Below the pieces are notes generated by a model, which was not told where the DNA came from, did no database searches, and was given only the letters and a program-made list of their open reading frames with translations. Made by a program: the position numbers and the translations under genes. A stretch of 33,378 nt of DNA from Burkholderiales bacterium (lineage in GTDB: Bacteria > Pseudomonadota > Gammaproteobacteria > Burkholderiales > Burkholderiaceae_E): the NCBI GenBank assembly GCA_029977705.1, contig JAPOKJ010000040.1:1-33378 (forward strand). The letters are read 5' to 3'. Numbering within the stretch: the first letter of the stretch is position 1; every line of letters starts with the position of its first letter. Of the stretch, positions 25,098 to 33,378 are shown piece after piece.

Positions 25098-27275
25098 TCA
25101 GCCCGACAACAGGGACAGGTCGGCCACCCGGTTCATCAGGCGGTGCAGGCTCGAGAGCAGGGCCAGGCGGTTGTTGCGCACCGCGCTGTCATCGGCCATC
25201 ACCATGACGCTGTCGAAGAAGGCATCGACCGGTTCGCGCAACTGCGCCAGGGACTTGAGCGACTCGGCCAGTTGCCCCTGATCGAGCAAGGCCTGTGCGC
25301 GCGGCGCCGCGGCCACGATGGCCTGGTGCAAGGTCTTCTCGGCCGGTTCGATGAGCCGGTCGGCGTCGACCGTGCCGCTGGCGGCCCCATCGTTCTTCTT
25401 GAGAATGTTGCCGATGCGCTTGTTGGCAGCGGCCAGGGCCTGTGCCTCGGGCAGCAGTGCAAATGCCTGCACCGCATCCAGTCGCTGGATCAGCGTGTCC
25501 AGGCGGAATGATTGCGCATCCTCGCCTTGCTCGGTGGCCAGGCAGGCCTCGATGTGGGCGGGCGCATAGCCCTTGTCGCGCAACAGGCCGCGGGCACGAT
25601 CGAGCACGAAGGCGCGCAGCCCCGCGACATCGGCCTTGACCGTTGCCAGTGCGGCAAGGCCGGCAAAGGCCTGCTCGAGCAAGGCTGTGAGGGACAGTGG
25701 CAGGCCGGCGCGCTGGCCCGGCGCTGCGGTCTCGATCAGCATGCGCACGACGCCCAGGGCGTGGCGGCGCAGGGCGAAGGGGTCCTTGTCGCCGGTCGGT
25801 TGCTGGCCGATGCCCCAGATGCCGGCCAGGGTCTCGAGCTTGTCGGCCATGGCCACGGCGGTGCCGTACGGATAGGCGGGCAGGGCATCGCCGGCAAAGC
25901 GTGGCTGGTAGTGCTGGGCAATGGCCTGGGCCACTTCGGGCGCCTCGCCATCATGGCGCGCATAGTACTCGCCCATGATGCCTTGCAGCTCGGGGAACTC
26001 ACCGACCATGCCGCTGAGCAGGTCGGCCTTGGCCAGTTCGGCGGCGCGGCCGGCCGGTGCCGGATCGGCGCCCAGCAGGCTCGCGATCGCCTGGGCCAGG
26101 GCCTTGACGCGCTCGGTGCGTTGCAGTTGTGTGCCCAGCTTGGCGTGATACACCACCTGGCCCAGTTGCGGCACGCGCGAGGCCAGGGAGGCCTTCTGGT
26201 CCTGGGTGAAGAAGAACTCGGCATCGGACAGGCGCGGGCGCACCACACGCTGATTGCCTTCGATGATGTTCTTCGGATCGGCCAGGTCCATGTTCGAGAC
26301 CACCAGGAAGCGCGGCAGCAGCTTGCCCTTGGCGTCGAACAGCGGAAAGTACTTCTGGTTGGTGCGCATGGTCAGGATCAGGCATTCCTGGGGCACCTGC
26401 AGGAAGCGTGCCTCAAAGCCGGCCACATACACGCGCGGCCACTCGACCAGGGCGGTGACCTCGTCGACATAGCCAGCCAATTCGCCTTCGAGCGCCTCGC
26501 GGTCGCTCACCTCGGGCTTGGCCGACAGGCGCGCGCCTTCGCGCTGCGCGGTGTCCAGAAGGCTGGCGGCAATCGCGGCGCGGCGCGCCGCATACGAGGC
26601 GATCACCTTGCCCTGCGATTGCAGCGTCTGTGCATAGGCGGCCGGGTCGGCAATGCTGATCGTACCGCTGCTGTGGAAGCGGTGGCCTTCGGTGATGCGG
26701 TCGCTGGTCAGGCCCAGGGCCTGGGCCGGCAGCACCTGATTACCATGCAGCACGATGAGCCGGTGGGCCGGGCGCACGAAGCTGACGTTGGTGTGGCCAT
26801 CGGCGAGCTGGTATTGCATCACCTTGGGCACCGGCAGCTTCGACAGCGCACTGTGCACGATGGCATCGATCTGCTCGGCCAGCACCACCCCTGGCAGCGT
26901 GCTCTGGAAGTAGAAACAGTCCTGCTTGCCGTCATTGCCCTGGGTCAACTGTTCGACACGCGCGCCCTGTTTTTCGGCCCACTTGATCAAGGCCATGGTG
27001 GGTTGGCCATCGGCACCCAGACCCACCTTGGTGGAGGGGCCCTTGACCTCGACCTTGCGGTCCTGGCCACGGGCGGCCACGGCTGGTACGCGTACCGCCA
27101 GGCGACGTGGGCTGGCAAAGCCCTCGGCCTGCACATCGGTGGCCACCAGGGCGCGCGATTGCAGTTCGGAAACGATGGTGCCGCTGAAGCTGGCCCCCAG
27201 TGCCTTGAGCGCCTTAGGGGGCAACTCTTCGGTGAACAATTCGATGAGCAGGTCGGCCTGTGCTGTGCTGGTCAT
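25098..27275 (-). CDS. glyS: Glycyl-tRNA synthetase beta subunit
   Basis: The 725-residue beta chain of the alpha2-beta2 bacterial glycyl-tRNA synthetase begins DLLIELFTEELPPKALKALG. Central motifs include QLADGHTNVSFVRPAHRLIVLHGN, the catalytic-region PQECLILTMRTNQKYFPLFD, and an HD-like AELAKADLLSGMVGEFPELQG. The C-terminal anticodon-binding domain ends PVDAFFDSVMVMADDSAVRNNRLALL. ATG 27275 is the family start, 10 nt after glyQ; the open frame continues upstream as shadow sequence. It works only as a complex with GlyQ. Confidence 0.98.
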   Translation of the reverse strand: MTSTAQADLLIELFTEELPPKALKALGASFSGTIVSELQSRALVATDVQAEGFASPRRLAVRVPAVAARGQDRKVEVKGPSTKVGLGADGQPTMALIKWAEKQGARVEQLTQGNDGKQDCFYFQSTLPGVVLAEQIDAIVHSALSKLPVPKVMQYQLADGHTNVSFVRPAHRLIVLHGNQVLPAQALGLTSDRITEGHRFHSSGTISIADPAAYAQTLQSQGKVIASYAARRAAIAASLLDTAQREGARLSAKPEVSDREALEGELAGYVDEVTALVEWPRVYVAGFEARFLQVPQECLILTMRTNQKYFPLFDAKGKLLPRFLVVSNMDLADPKNIIEGNQRVVRPRLSDAEFFFTQDQKASLASRVPQLGQVVYHAKLGTQLQRTERVKALAQAIASLLGADPAPAGRAAELAKADLLSGMVGEFPELQGIMGEYYARHDGEAPEVAQAIAQHYQPRFAGDALPAYPYGTAVAMADKLETLAGIWGIGQQPTGDKDPFALRRHALGVVRMLIETAAPGQRAGLPLSLTALLEQAFAGLAALATVKADVAGLRAFVLDRARGLLRDKGYAPAHIEACLATEQGEDAQSFRLDTLIQRLDAVQAFALLPEAQALAAANKRIGNILKKNDGAASGTVDADRLIEPAEKTLHQAIVAAAPRAQALLDQGQLAESLKSLAQLREPVDAFFDSVMVMADDSAVRNNRLALLSSLHRLMNRVADLSLLSG

Positions 27276-27285
27276 GCGGTGCCCC

Positions 27286-28173
27286 TCACGCGGCCTTGGC
27301 CGATGCGGTGAGCATCGGGAAGCCGAGCCGCTCGCGCGAATCGTAGTAGGCCTGCGCCACGGCACGGGCCAGGTTGCGCACCCGGCCGATGTAGGCGGCG
27401 CGCTCGGTCACGCTGATCGCGCCGCGGGCATCGAGCAGGTTGAAGGTGTGCGAGCATTTCATGACCATCTCGTAGGCCGGCAGGGCCAGTGCCGCCTCGA
27501 TCAGGCGCTTGGCTTCGGCCTCGTACTCGTTGAAGTGGCGGAACAGCATGTCCGCATTCGAGTGTTCGAAGTTGTAGGTGGATTGCTCGACCTCGTTCTG
27601 GTGGAAGACATCGCCATAGCTGATGCCCGGTGTCCAGACCAGGTCGTAGACGGTTTCGACGCCTTGCAGGTACATCGCCAGGCGCTCGAGGCCATAGGTG
27701 ATCTCGCCGGTGATCGGCTGGCACTTGAGCGAACCGACCTCCTGGAAATAGGTGAACTGGGTCACTTCCATGCCGTTGAGCCAGACTTCCCAGCCCAGGC
27801 CCCAGGCGCCCAGCGTCGGGCTTTCCCAGTCGTCCTCGACGAAGCGGATGTCGTGCTGCATCGGGTCGATGCCCAGCGCCTTGAGCGAGCCGATATACAG
27901 CTCCAGGATGTTGGGCGGCGAGGGCTTGAGCACCACCTGGTACTGGTAGTAGTGCTGCAGGCGGTTGGGGTTGTCGCCGTAGCGGCCATCCTTGGGACGG
28001 CGTGACGGCTGGACATAGGCGGCACGCCAGGGTTCGGGACCGATCGAGCGCAGGAAGGTGGCGGTGTGGAAAGTGCCGGCACCGACCTCCATGTCGTAGG
28101 GCTGCAGCAGGGCGCAGCCTTGCTGGCTCCAGTAGTGCTGCAGCCGCAGGATGACGTCTTGGAAGGTAATCAT
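27286..28173 (-). CDS. glyQ: Glycyl-tRNA synthetase alpha subunit
   Basis: The 295-residue class II synthetase alpha chain has the signatures [33 protein letters not shown] at the start, then [29 protein letters not shown] and [17 protein letters not shown]. It carries the glycyl-adenylate active site and needs GlyS for tRNA binding. No T-box leader is expected or seen upstream. The 72-nt gap to lnt shows no clear promoter. Confidence 0.99.
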   Translation of the reverse strand: MITFQDVILRLQHYWSQQGCALLQPYDMEVGAGTFHTATFLRSIGPEPWRAAYVQPSRRPKDGRYGDNPNRLQHYYQYQVVLKPSPPNILELYIGSLKALGIDPMQHDIRFVEDDWESPTLGAWGLGWEVWLNGMEVTQFTYFQEVGSLKCQPITGEITYGLERLAMYLQGVETVYDLVWTPGISYGDVFHQNEVEQSTYNFEHSNADMLFRHFNEYEAEAKRLIEAALALPAYEMVMKCSHTFNLLDARGAISVTERAAYIGRVRNLARAVAQAYYDSRERLGFPMLTASAKAA

Positions 28174-28245
28174 GGGGCCAGATTGTACCCAGTGTGCGCG
28201 CCGGCAAGGAACCCGCGTCCCCGGCCTGCTGCCCCGGACAGCCGC

Positions 28246-29775
28246 TCAGCGCCGCGAACGGGCCAGCGTCCAGCCGGCGACCAGCAGCAGCAGGGCGCAG
28301 GCCAGGAACGGCAGGTTGCCAAAGCGGGCATACGGGGTCAGGCCCTGCATGCCGCCCACCTCCAGGTCCAGATGACCAGCCTGCAGGGCGGGCAGGCGCT
28401 CGGCCAGGCGGCCATCGGCCAGCACCAGGCCGGTGACGCCGGTATTGGTGGCGCGCAGCATCGGCCGTGCCGTCTCGAGGGCCCGCATGCGGGCAATGGC
28501 CAGATGCTGGGGCAGGGCGTGGGAGTCGCCGAACCAGGCGATGTTGCTGACATTGATCAGCACCTGGGCGCCGCGCCTGACCTGTCCGGCCAGCTGCTCG
28601 CCGAACAGATCCTCGTAGCAGATGTTGAAGCCGATCAACTGGCCCTCGTGTCGGATCAGTTCCTGGTCCAGTGGACCGCGGGCAAAGTCGCCCAGGGGAA
28701 TCTGCATCATGTCGACAAACCAGCGAAAGCCGGGCGGTATGAATTCGCCGAAGGGCACCAGGTGATGCTTGTCGTAGCGGCCCGCCACCTGCTGGCGCTC
28801 ATCGATCAGGGCCACCGAGTTGGTGATCTGGCCCTCGCGCAGGGCGGGCAGGCCGAGGGCGACCCGGGTACCGCTGCGACCCAGTGCCACGGCCAGTTCG
28901 CCCAGCACCTGTGGCGGGGTGCGCTCCAGGAAGCTGGTCCAGGCGGTCTCGGGCAGGACCGTCAGGCTGGCCCTGCTCGTGGCGATCGCCGCGATGTACG
29001 CCCGCATGCTCTCGAGGCTGCGGGCCGGATCGAACTTCATGTCCTGGGCGATATTGCCCTGGACCAGGCGCACGGTAAAGCGCTTGCCGGTGGGCGTTGC
29101 AAAGTCCAGCCAGGCAAAGGGCGCGGCACTGATCAGGGCCAGCGCCATCATCAGCAGGCCTGCCCCCGACAGGCGTCGCCGCCAGCCCTGCAGCAGCACC
29201 AGGGCCAGACCCCCCGAGAGCAGGCAGGTCGCCAGGCCAACGCCATGGACGCCCAGGGCGGGGGCGGCATGGGCCAGCGGGCCATCCAGTTGCGAGTAGC
29301 CCAGGGCAATCCAGGGAAAACCGGTGAAGACCCAGCTGCGCAGCCACTCGGCCAATCCCCAGGCGCCGGCCAGCGCCATGATGGCGGCGGCCGGTGCACG
29401 GCCATAGCGCAAGTGACCGGCCGGCCCGGTCAGGCGGGTGGCCAGTGCTGCGGCCAGGGCCGAAAAGCTGGCCAGCAGGGCGGCCATCAGCAGCACGGCC
29501 AGGCCGGCCAGGGGGGCTGGCAGGCCACCATAGCGGTGCATGCTGATGAACAGCCAGCCCACGCCGATGCCAAAGTAGCTCAGGCCGTAGCTGAAGGTGA
29601 TGAGGAAGGCCTCGCGAACCCGCGGTCGTGCGCCGGGTCGGGCAAACAGCAGCAGCAACAGGCCGGCCAGCGACAACACCTGCAGCCACCAGGCCGGCCA
29701 GATTCCCTGGCTCAGGGTGCCCAGTGCACCGGCCAGCAGCGCCAGCAGCAGCACAGGCCAGAGGGACCGGGTCAT
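28246..29775 (-). CDS. lnt: Apolipoprotein N-acyltransferase Lnt
   Basis: This 509-residue inner-membrane enzyme adds the third acyl chain to lipoproteins such as Pal. The N-terminal half is a bundle of membrane helices. The periplasmic nitrilase-like domain holds the triad in order: Glu in VLPETAW, Lys in YDKHHLVPFGEFIP and Cys in IGFNICYEDLF, followed by SNIAWFGDSHALPQHL and RATNTGVTG. A last membrane helix closes the protein. ATG 29775 gives a normal basic-hydrophobic N-terminus; the frame continues into corC upstream without protein character. It is 22 nt from corC, the usual partner. Confidence 0.97.
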   Translation of the reverse strand: MTRSLWPVLLLALLAGALGTLSQGIWPAWWLQVLSLAGLLLLLFARPGARPRVREAFLITFSYGLSYFGIGVGWLFISMHRYGGLPAPLAGLAVLLMAALLASFSALAAALATRLTGPAGHLRYGRAPAAAIMALAGAWGLAEWLRSWVFTGFPWIALGYSQLDGPLAHAAPALGVHGVGLATCLLSGGLALVLLQGWRRRLSGAGLLMMALALISAAPFAWLDFATPTGKRFTVRLVQGNIAQDMKFDPARSLESMRAYIAAIATSRASLTVLPETAWTSFLERTPPQVLGELAVALGRSGTRVALGLPALREGQITNSVALIDERQQVAGRYDKHHLVPFGEFIPPGFRWFVDMMQIPLGDFARGPLDQELIRHEGQLIGFNICYEDLFGEQLAGQVRRGAQVLINVSNIAWFGDSHALPQHLAIARMRALETARPMLRATNTGVTGLVLADGRLAERLPALQAGHLDLEVGGMQGLTPYARFGNLPFLACALLLLVAGWTLARSRR

Positions 29776-29797
29776 GGATGCCGCCGCGAAATGCCGC

Positions 29798-30673
29798 TCA
29801 AGCCGGATCGCCCGCAGGATCGGGCACCACCCGGGACACCAGCAGCAACTGCGCATGGCGCGCATCGGCACGGATCACGTCAAAGCGCAATCCGGAGAGC
29901 AGCACATGGTCGCCACGCCGCGGCACGTGGCCCAGCTGGTCGGTGACCAGGCCGCCGATGGTGTCGAATTCGTCGTCGGGAAACTGGGTGCCGAAACTGA
30001 CGTTGAATTGCTCGATCGAGGTGTTGGCCTTGACGCGGAAGCGGCCGCCCGCGGTGGCACCCTCGGCGGCCACGATGTTGTCGCTTTCCTCGTCGAAATC
30101 GAACTCGTCCTCGATGTCACCGACGATCTGCTCGAGCACATCCTCGATGGTGATGATGCCGGCCACACCGCCATATTCGTCGACGACGATGGCCATGTGG
30201 TTGCGGTTGATGCGAAAGTCGCGCAGCAGCACGTTCAGCCGCTTGGATTCGGGAATGAACACCACTGGCCGCAGCAGGGGGCGCAGGTCCAGGTCCGGCT
30301 CTGCGAACAGGCGCAGCAGGTCCTTGGAATGCGCGATGCCGATGACATGGTCACGATCGCCTTCGACGACCGGAAAGCGCGAGTGGCCGGTCTCGATCAC
30401 CTTGGGCAGGTATTGCGTGGCGCTTTGCGCGATGTCGATGACATCCATCTGCGAGCGCGGCACCATCAGGTCGCGGGCCGACATTTCGCCCACCTGCAGC
30501 ACCCCTTCGATCATCGACAGGGCATCGGCATCGATCAGATCGTGCTGGTGGGCGGCGCGCAGCACCTCGACCAGTTCGGCTCGATCTTCGGGGGAGCGCA
30601 CGAGCAGCGCGCTCAGGCGCTTGAGCAGGCTCGGCCGCGGGCTGTCGCCGCCAGGTTCTTCAGGGGTTGCCAC
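29798..30673 (-). CDS. corC: CorC/HlyC-type CBS-domain protein (cytosolic)
   Basis: The 291-residue protein has tandem CBS domains (RDLMVPRSQMDVIDIAQ and VDEYGGVAGIITIEDVLEQIVGDIEDEFD) and a C-terminal CorC_HlyC domain (FPDDEFDTIGGLVTDQLGHVPRRGD). It lacks the DUF21 membrane domain of CorB-type magnesium exporters. Family members have been linked to Mg2+/Co2+ efflux; the precise role of the short form is not settled. It lies in the conserved phoH-ybeY-corC-lnt order, 75 nt after ybeY. Confidence 0.95.
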   Translation of the reverse strand: MATPEEPGGDSPRPSLLKRLSALLVRSPEDRAELVEVLRAAHQHDLIDADALSMIEGVLQVGEMSARDLMVPRSQMDVIDIAQSATQYLPKVIETGHSRFPVVEGDRDHVIGIAHSKDLLRLFAEPDLDLRPLLRPVVFIPESKRLNVLLRDFRINRNHMAIVVDEYGGVAGIITIEDVLEQIVGDIEDEFDFDEESDNIVAAEGATAGGRFRVKANTSIEQFNVSFGTQFPDDEFDTIGGLVTDQLGHVPRRGDHVLLSGLRFDVIRADARHAQLLLVSRVVPDPAGDPA

Positions 30674-30748
30674 TAGATGCTTGGTAGTCGGTAACGGGTG
30701 TCATCTTAGCGCAGCCCGGTGACGGGCGGGAGACAATTCCCCTGGGCC

Positions 30749-31207
30749 TCAGGCGTAGGGGTCGGCAATCCGGAAGGCGCGCAGCACGCGCCGCTCGATC
30801 GCCTCCATGTGCTGCGCCTGGTCTTGCTCCAGATGATCCAGGCCGCAGGCATGCAGGCAACCATGCACCACCATGTGCATGAAATGATCCTGCATCGACT
30901 TGCCCTGCTGGCGGGCCTCGTCTTCCACCACCGGCAGGCAGATCGCGATATCGGCGCTCAGCGGCTGGCCTTTGAGCGGTGGATATTCGAAGCTGAGCAC
31001 GTTCGGTGCGTAACGCCGGCCCCGGTGGGCCCGGTTCAGTTGCATGGCTTCCCGGCGGTCGCACAGCAGCAGGTGGATGGCCGCTCCCTGGGGCGGCACA
31101 GCGCCTGCCTCGGTCAGACTGCGCAGCACCAGGCGGCGCAGGCGCGGCCGGCTGATCGGGCAGGCCGCGATGCCCTCGCCCAGGGCCAGGCCCAGCTCAA
31201 TCTTCAT
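30749..31207 (-). CDS. ybeY: Endoribonuclease YbeY
   Basis: This 152-residue zinc-dependent RNase acts in 16S rRNA 3'-end maturation and ribosome quality control. The signature HGCLHACGLDH (H115, H119, H125) holds the three metal-binding histidines, and NVLSFEYPP and DIAICLPVVEDEA are also typical. ATG 31207 (MKIELGLAL) overlaps the phoH stop by 11 nt. ATG 31216 (MKTMKIEL) is an alternative three residues longer. The frame is open further upstream only as the shadow of phoH. Coupling with the phoH-like gene is the usual arrangement. Confidence 0.96.
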   Translation of the reverse strand: MKIELGLALGEGIAACPISRPRLRRLVLRSLTEAGAVPPQGAAIHLLLCDRREAMQLNRAHRGRRYAPNVLSFEYPPLKGQPLSADIAICLPVVEDEARQQGKSMQDHFMHMVVHGCLHACGLDHLEQDQAQHMEAIERRVLRAFRIADPYA

Positions 31208-32141
31208 GGTCTTCATAGGCCTTGACGATGCGGCCCACCAGCGGATGGCGCACCACGTCGTCGCCGGTAAAGCGCGTGAAGGCAATGCCCTTGACCCCTT
31301 GCAGGATGAACAAGGCCTGCACCAGCCCGGAGGTCTGGCCACGCGGCAGGTCGACCTGGGACGGGTCGCCCGTGACCACGGCGCGGGAGCCAAAGCCCAG
31401 ACGTGTCAGGAACATCTTCATCTGCTCGGCGCTGGTGTTCTGCGCTTCGTCCAGGATGATGAAGGCATTGCTCAAGGTCCGGCCACGCATGTAGGCCAGG
31501 GGCGCGACTTCGATCAGCTGGCGCTCGAGCAGCTTGACCGTGCGCTCGAAGCCCATCAGGTCATAAAGCGAATCGTAGAGCGGCCGCAGGTAGGGATCGA
31601 CCTTCTGGTTCAGGTCACCGGGCAGGAAGCCCAGGCGTTCGCCGGCCTCGACGGCTGGCCGCGTCAGCACGATGCGCTCGACCAGTCCGCGCTCCAGCGC
31701 ATCGACCGCGCAGGCCACCGCCAGATAGGTCTTGCCGGTGCCGGCCGGACCCACCCCGAAGGTCAGGTCGTGGTCGAGAACCTGTTGCAGGTACTGGTTC
31801 TGGCGCGGCGTGCGTCCGCGCAGGTCGGTCTTGCGGGTATGCAGGCGCGGTGTTTCACCCGCTGCGACAGCGGTCTCGGGCGATTTGATCGCCAGGCGCA
31901 GGGCTTCGAGGGTGATCGGCTCGGCAGCCTGCTCGTACAGGTAACGCAGGCAGTGCACGGCTTCCTCGGCCTGGCTGGCGGGTCCGCTGACCCGGATACT
32001 CTCGCCGCGGCGCTGGATGCGCACATCGAAGCGCAGTTCGAGCTCGCGCAGGTTCTGGTCCAGCGGGCCGCACAGATGGGCCAGATGACGATTGTCGAAG
32101 GGTTGCGCTGAAAACTCGATTTCGCGAAGCGGGGCGGCCAA
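31197..32141 (-). CDS. ybeZ: PhoH-like ATPase (YbeZ), TTG start
   Basis: This 314-residue cytoplasmic ATPase works with YbeY in RNA metabolism. An N-terminal KH-like segment (LRELELRFDVRIQRRGESIRVSG) precedes the PhoH domain with Walker A GPAGTGKT (131-138), Walker B FIILDEAQN (about 227-235) and TGDPSQVDLP. No ATG is available at the family position; the first in-frame ATGs upstream lie well inside the neighbouring gene. TTG at 32141 (read as MAAPLREIEF) has AAGG five nt upstream and lies 7 nt after the upstream stop, so it is the best start. Confidence 0.93.
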   Translation of the reverse strand: MAAPLREIEFSAQPFDNRHLAHLCGPLDQNLRELELRFDVRIQRRGESIRVSGPASQAEEAVHCLRYLYEQAAEPITLEALRLAIKSPETAVAAGETPRLHTRKTDLRGRTPRQNQYLQQVLDHDLTFGVGPAGTGKTYLAVACAVDALERGLVERIVLTRPAVEAGERLGFLPGDLNQKVDPYLRPLYDSLYDLMGFERTVKLLERQLIEVAPLAYMRGRTLSNAFIILDEAQNTSAEQMKMFLTRLGFGSRAVVTGDPSQVDLPRGQTSGLVQALFILQGVKGIAFTRFTGDDVVRHPLVGRIVKAYEDHED

Positions 32142-32148
32142 AGTTGCC

Positions 32149-33378
32149 TTAGCGTTTGAAGACGGCGACACCGTCGATTCTAGTCGAGTTCGCGCCGGGG
32201 TTGATGCTGTAGCTGACGCCCAGCCTTTCGCCACCCGGGCCGAACAGTCCGCCGCTGACCGTGGCCAGGCAGCGACCGCCGTTGCAGGCGTTGCCGCTGA
32301 AGGCGATTTCACCGCTGATGCCGTAATCCGTCGCCACCCGCAACTGGCTGTTGCTGACATTGGCCAGGCCGCCATTGGTCTGGAAGCCGTACTGGGCCGC
32401 GCCGATCCCGACCTGGGCACTCAGTCCGACACGGGCGCTCTGGCCCGAGGCAAACTGCACCACGGCCTGACCACTGAAGTTGCCCGGCGCCAGCGAGCCA
32501 TCCTGGGTCGTGGGTCGGGTCGCGCCCAGCAACTCGTAGCGGAAGGTGCCCGAGGTCGGCAGGCTCACCACCGGCGTGCCCACCAGGTAATGCATGCCCT
32601 GGTTCGCACTGTAGGGTGTGGCCACATTGACGCCCAGGAAGCTGAGCTGGGTGCTGCCCTCGGTCCAGCGTCCCCAGCTGACCATCGCATCGTTGCCGGC
32701 CTCGGCGACACGGGTGGTCCCGGCCGACAGGCAGGCAATGGCCGGGCAGGGGCCGATGTCGCGCAGGCGGTTCTGTGCATCGAGCACGACCTCGCCGGCG
32801 TTGATGGCATTCGAGTAGGACATCTGAGCCGGCATGTTGCGTATTTCAAGCCGCCACAGACCGTTGGGTGCGGCGATGGCAACGGGCTCATTGATAGCCG
32901 CGGGTATCACCGTGACGGCTGGCGGGACCGTTACGGTCGCGGAACTGCTGGAGACCAGGGTGCTGGGCGCTGGGGTGAGCACCGGTGTGGTGACGGGCGC
33001 AGGGGCGACCGTGGTCGTTGGTACCGAGGGCGTGCTGACGGAAGGGGCGGTGATGGCAGGGGCGGTCACTGTGGGCGTCGTTACCGGAGGCAATGCTGCC
33101 GGTGCTGGTGCTGCTGCGGGGGGTGTCGCTACCGCTGCTGGCGGTGCCGCTACCGCAACTGGCGGTGCCGCTGCCGCTACGATCGGTGTCGCTGCAGGGG
33201 GCACGGTCACCACGGGTGTCTGGGCGATCGGCACTGCTGCCGCAGCGACCGTCACCGCGGGCGCAGGGCTTGCCAGTACAGTCATCACGACCGGGGCGGC
33301 CGCCGCGGAGGCTGCGGCCTGCAGCGCGTTGCCGGTATTGCTGGCCGGCAGTGAGGTCTGCACCGAGACGCTTGCGGC
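32149..33378 (-). CDS. Large exported-type protein with Pro/Ala/Val/Thr-rich linker (5' end outside window)
   Basis: The frame is open through the right edge, so at least 409 residues are visible and the true start is missing. A GTG at 33363 is not a convincing start because the frame continues unbroken past it. About 140 residues of Ala/Pro/Val/Thr low-complexity linker (for example AAPPVAVAAPPAAVATPP) are followed by about 245 residues with beta-rich character and two Cys pairs (CPAIAC and CNGGRC) that suggest an oxidising, extracytoplasmic location. The end, GGLFGPGGERLGVSYSINPG, resembles the C-terminal beta-barrel of TbpB-like or FecR-associated surface proteins, but that is a weak resemblance. 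It ends 7 nt before ybeZ. Confidence 0.8.
   Translation of the reverse strand, partial: AASVSVQTSLPASNTGNALQAAASAAAAPVVMTVLASPAPAVTVAAAAVPIAQTPVVTVPPAATPIVAAAAPPVAVAAPPAAVATPPAAAPAPAALPPVTTPTVTAPAITAPSVSTPSVPTTTVAPAPVTTPVLTPAPSTLVSSSSATVTVPPAVTVIPAAINEPVAIAAPNGLWRLEIRNMPAQMSYSNAINAGEVVLDAQNRLRDIGPCPAIACLSAGTTRVAEAGNDAMVSWGRWTEGSTQLSFLGVNVATPYSANQGMHYLVGTPVVSLPTSGTFRYELLGATRPTTQDGSLAPGNFSGQAVVQFASGQSARVGLSAQVGIGAAQYGFQTNGGLANVSNSQLRVATDYGISGEIAFSGNACNGGRCLATVSGGLFGPGGERLGVSYSINPGANSTRIDGVAVFKR
32884..33312 (-). repeat. Low-complexity Ala/Pro/Val/Thr-encoding region
   Basis: Short degenerate repeats encode strings such as AVAAPPAAVATPP and TAPAITAPSVSTPSVP. At the DNA level, units like GCTGGCGGTGCCGCTACC recur on the plus strand with imperfect spacing (around 33110-33200). 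Such linkers are typical of surface or periplasm-spanning proteins and prone to length change. Confidence 0.7.

Noticed and set aside
28066-29946. 626-codon plus-strand open frame opposite lnt
   Set aside because: Its Gln/Gly/His/Ala-rich composition is the typical antisense shadow of a high-GC gene; lnt on the other strand has all its catalytic motifs.
30674-30748. Possible promoter for corC (TAAGAT on the minus strand)
   Set aside because: The nearest -35-like TTGTCT is 22 bp away, too far for a sigma70 promoter.

Overview
The window is a high-GC proteobacterial chromosome segment, almost entirely housekeeping genes. The gene orders dusB-fis-purH-ruvCAB, ybgC-tolQRAB-pal-cpoB, amgK-murU beside lptD-surA-rsmA, and phoH-ybeY-corC-lnt-glyQS-gmhB-plsC-ygjP-gloA point to a betaproteobacterium of the order Burkholderiales, most like the Alcaligenaceae/Bordetella arrangement. 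This placement rests on remembered gene order and protein character, not on a database search.

Layout. (1) Positions 1-960 are visibly more AT-rich than the rest and hold the 3' end of an unrecognised gene plus one complete small unrecognised gene. They lie against the 3' end of a tRNA-Lys(UUU) gene (963-1038, minus) with a strong intrinsic terminator between. This is the only accessory-looking DNA in the window. (2) From 16809 down to 963 every gene is on the minus strand. In transcription order they are amgK and murU (cell-wall sugar recycling), pepP, dusB-fis-purH-ruvC-ruvA-ruvB, a rhomboid protease, ybgC, tolQ-tolR-tolA-tolB-pal-cpoB (outer-membrane constriction machine), a YeeE/YedE sulfur transporter and tRNA-Lys. 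Many junctions are 4-nt or 1-nt overlaps. (3) A divergent region near 16810-16947 carries four copies of a 12-bp tandem repeat and a consensus TATAAT. It separates amgK from the plus-strand block lptD-surA-rsmA-SDR (16948-22378), which covers LPS export, outer-membrane protein folding and 16S rRNA methylation. (4) A second minus-strand block runs from the window end down to 22465: a large exported-type protein cut by the edge, phoH, ybeY, corC, lnt, glyQ, glyS, gmhB, plsC, ygjP and gloA.

Envelope biogenesis dominates: LptD, SurA, Tol-Pal, Lnt, PlsC, GmhB and AmgK/MurU together serve LPS, lipoproteins, phospholipid and peptidoglycan recycling. Ribosome and RNA functions (RsmA, YbeY, PhoH-like, DusB, GlyQS) and recombination (RuvABC) fill the rest.

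I found no evidence of a new multi-gene system. The oddities worth checking are an apparent ATC start codon on rsmA at the point where pdxA is usually found, the 12-bp repeat array overlapping the lptD promoter, apparent loss of one LptD cysteine pair, the exported low-complexity protein just upstream of phoH, and the AT-rich patch abutting tRNA-Lys. No CRISPR array, insertion sequence, integrase or rRNA was seen. No gene-free stretch exceeds 300 bases.
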